This document shows positions 11,196 through 12,098 of a stretch of DNA of 12,098 nucleotides, one piece after another; position 1 is the first letter of the stretch; each line of letters starts with the position of its first letter. Source of the stretch: an uncultured Bacilli bacterium (GTDB lineage: Bacteria; Bacillota_I; Bacilli_A; RF39; UBA660); assembly GCA_947623755.1 (NCBI GenBank), contig CANQHB010000021.1, positions 1 through 12,098 of the forward strand, read 5' to 3'. Both the position numbers and the translations under genes were made by a program. A model generated the notes under the pieces. The model had not been told where the DNA came from. It saw only the letters and a program-made list of their open reading frames with translations, and searched no databases.

Positions 11196-12098
11196 ATGAA
11201 AAAAAATAATAAACTATTAATAATTGTCTTAGTTTTAATTATTATAGGAGTGGGAGTATCTTTTGCTTACTTTTTACTAGGAACTACAATTACCGGCGAT
11301 GGTGGATTAAATAGTGGAACAGCGGCAAGATTAATTAAGGTTGTGTTTAATGCTGGTGATGATGAAAATGTAAATTTGCCTCAATTAAATCCGGGAATGA
11401 CCGCGACAAAGAACTTTAGTGTAAAGATAACTCCGGGTAGTAAAGGTGAAAATACGGCAACTTATTCAATATTTTTAGATATTAAAACAAATACATTTGA
11501 ATATTGTACAGATAGCAATTATAATGCAGTAGATAATGATTGCAAGAAGAATGAAGAAGAATTAAAATATGTTTTAAAAGAAGATGGACAACAAATTGCA
11601 ACAGGAGATTTAACTGGAGAAATAGGAAAAATTAGATTGGCAAAGGTTACAAAAACTGTAAATGAAGAAACTACTTATAATTATACTTTAGAAATTACAT
11701 TTGTTGATACTAATAAAGGCCAAAATCATAATAAAGATAAAGAATTTAAGGCTAAGTTAGGGGTTGAGTTTGCTAGTGAGATTGATCCATCTCCGGCAGA
11801 GGAGACATTAGCTAAGATGGGAGTTGAACCTAGTGAAGAAGAAATCGGAGCAATAACGGGTCCATCGTGTGGACAAGAAAAATGTTTTGATGGAGCAACA
11901 GTTGATAGTATGCAACAAAATGGATTATATTATGCCGGCGAAGATGATGATGGACCTACATATGTATATAGAGGTACTGTAACTAATAACTGGGTTAAGT
12001 TTGGTCAAACAAAAAATAATGAAGATATATGGTGGAGAATCATTCGGATTAATGGTGATGGAACAATCAGAATGATATTTAGTGGAACAACAACAGGA
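11196..12098 (+). CDS. Surface protein with SipW-type signal-like N-terminus, 3' truncated by window
   Basis: 301 codons are open to the right edge, so the C-terminus is missing. AAGGAAGG (11181-11188) lies seven bases before the ATG. The N-terminus (MKKNNK, then a hydrophobic stretch 7-24 ending VSFAYF) resembles the signal peptides of TasA/CalY-like proteins processed by signal peptidase SipW, but the usual small-residue cleavage context is not clear. Residues ~45-195 form a beta-rich domain (SVKITPGSKGENTATYSIFL, YNYTLEITFVDTN) like the TasA-type camelysin fold, which is inference. An acidic linker with CGQEKC follows (225-230). From ~243 a module begins with NNWVKFG (264-270) and WWRIIRINGDGTIRMI (279-294), a pattern I have seen in gut Firmicutes surface proteins. 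Four cysteines (104, 116, 225, 230) could form two disulfides. It is probably an adhesin or matrix protein; the function is unproven. Confidence 0.85.
   Translation, partial: MKKNNKLLIIVLVLIIIGVGVSFAYFLLGTTITGDGGLNSGTAARLIKVVFNAGDDENVNLPQLNPGMTATKNFSVKITPGSKGENTATYSIFLDIKTNTFEYCTDSNYNAVDNDCKKNEEELKYVLKEDGQQIATGDLTGEIGKIRLAKVTKTVNEETTYNYTLEITFVDTNKGQNHNKDKEFKAKLGVEFASEIDPSPAEETLAKMGVEPSEEEIGAITGPSCGQEKCFDGATVDSMQQNGLYYAGEDDDGPTYVYRGTVTNNWVKFGQTKNNEDIWWRIIRINGDGTIRMIFSGTTTG

Overview
This is an AT-rich, densely packed stretch of chromosome from a low-GC Gram-positive bacterium (Bacillota). The signs are strong purine-rich ribosome binding sites, Bacillus-like sigma-A promoters, the rnc-smc order, a Bacillus-type tRNA cluster with encoded CCA ends, a type 2 peptide deformylase and a SEDS cell-wall polymerase. 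The cell-wall gene and the all-TGG tryptophan codons argue against a true Mycoplasma-type Mollicute. The style (reduced coding, TAA stops, Cys-paired surface proteins, a CmpB-type membrane protein) fits uncultured gut-associated Bacilli such as the RF39-like lineages, but the lineage is an inference. No plasmid, phage, IS or CRISPR signature is visible.

Layout. 1-806 (+): the 3' end of a thioredoxin gene, translationally coupled to a Nudix hydrolase. 803-1108 (-): a small two-helix membrane protein that meets the Nudix gene tail to tail inside a bidirectional terminator. 1149-4294 (+): a two-gene operon with its own promoter and terminator, encoding a CmpB-like (PF06541) membrane protein and a 795-residue membrane-anchored extracellular protein of unknown function. 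4311-4644 (-): a tRNA operon, Lys(CTT)-Ile(GAT)-Glu(TTC), with promoter and terminator. 4703-5171 (+): a well-promoted orphan gene for a 119-residue helical protein. 5180-8844 (+): rnc-smc (RNase III and a short-armed SMC). 8817-9449 (-): peptide deformylase. 9452-9711 (-): a tiny Gly/Tyr-rich YjcZ-like membrane peptide. 9764-11015 (+): an FtsW-type SEDS glycosyltransferase with a terminator. 11048-12098 (+): a long promoter/leader region with three near-palindromic boxes, then a surface protein that runs off the right edge.

Most genes are housekeeping: chromosome organisation (SMC), RNA processing (RNase III), N-terminal protein maturation (Def), division or wall synthesis (FtsW) and redox (thioredoxin). 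The less explained part is the envelope set: the CmpB-like protein with its anchored partner, the tiny Gly/Tyr protein, and the SipW-signal-like surface protein with its unusual upstream region. Four of the exported or membrane proteins carry closely spaced cysteine pairs predicted to lie outside the membrane. I did not find a clearly new multi-gene defence or mobile system here. The best candidates for new biology are the CmpB/795-residue pair and the surface-protein locus at the right edge.
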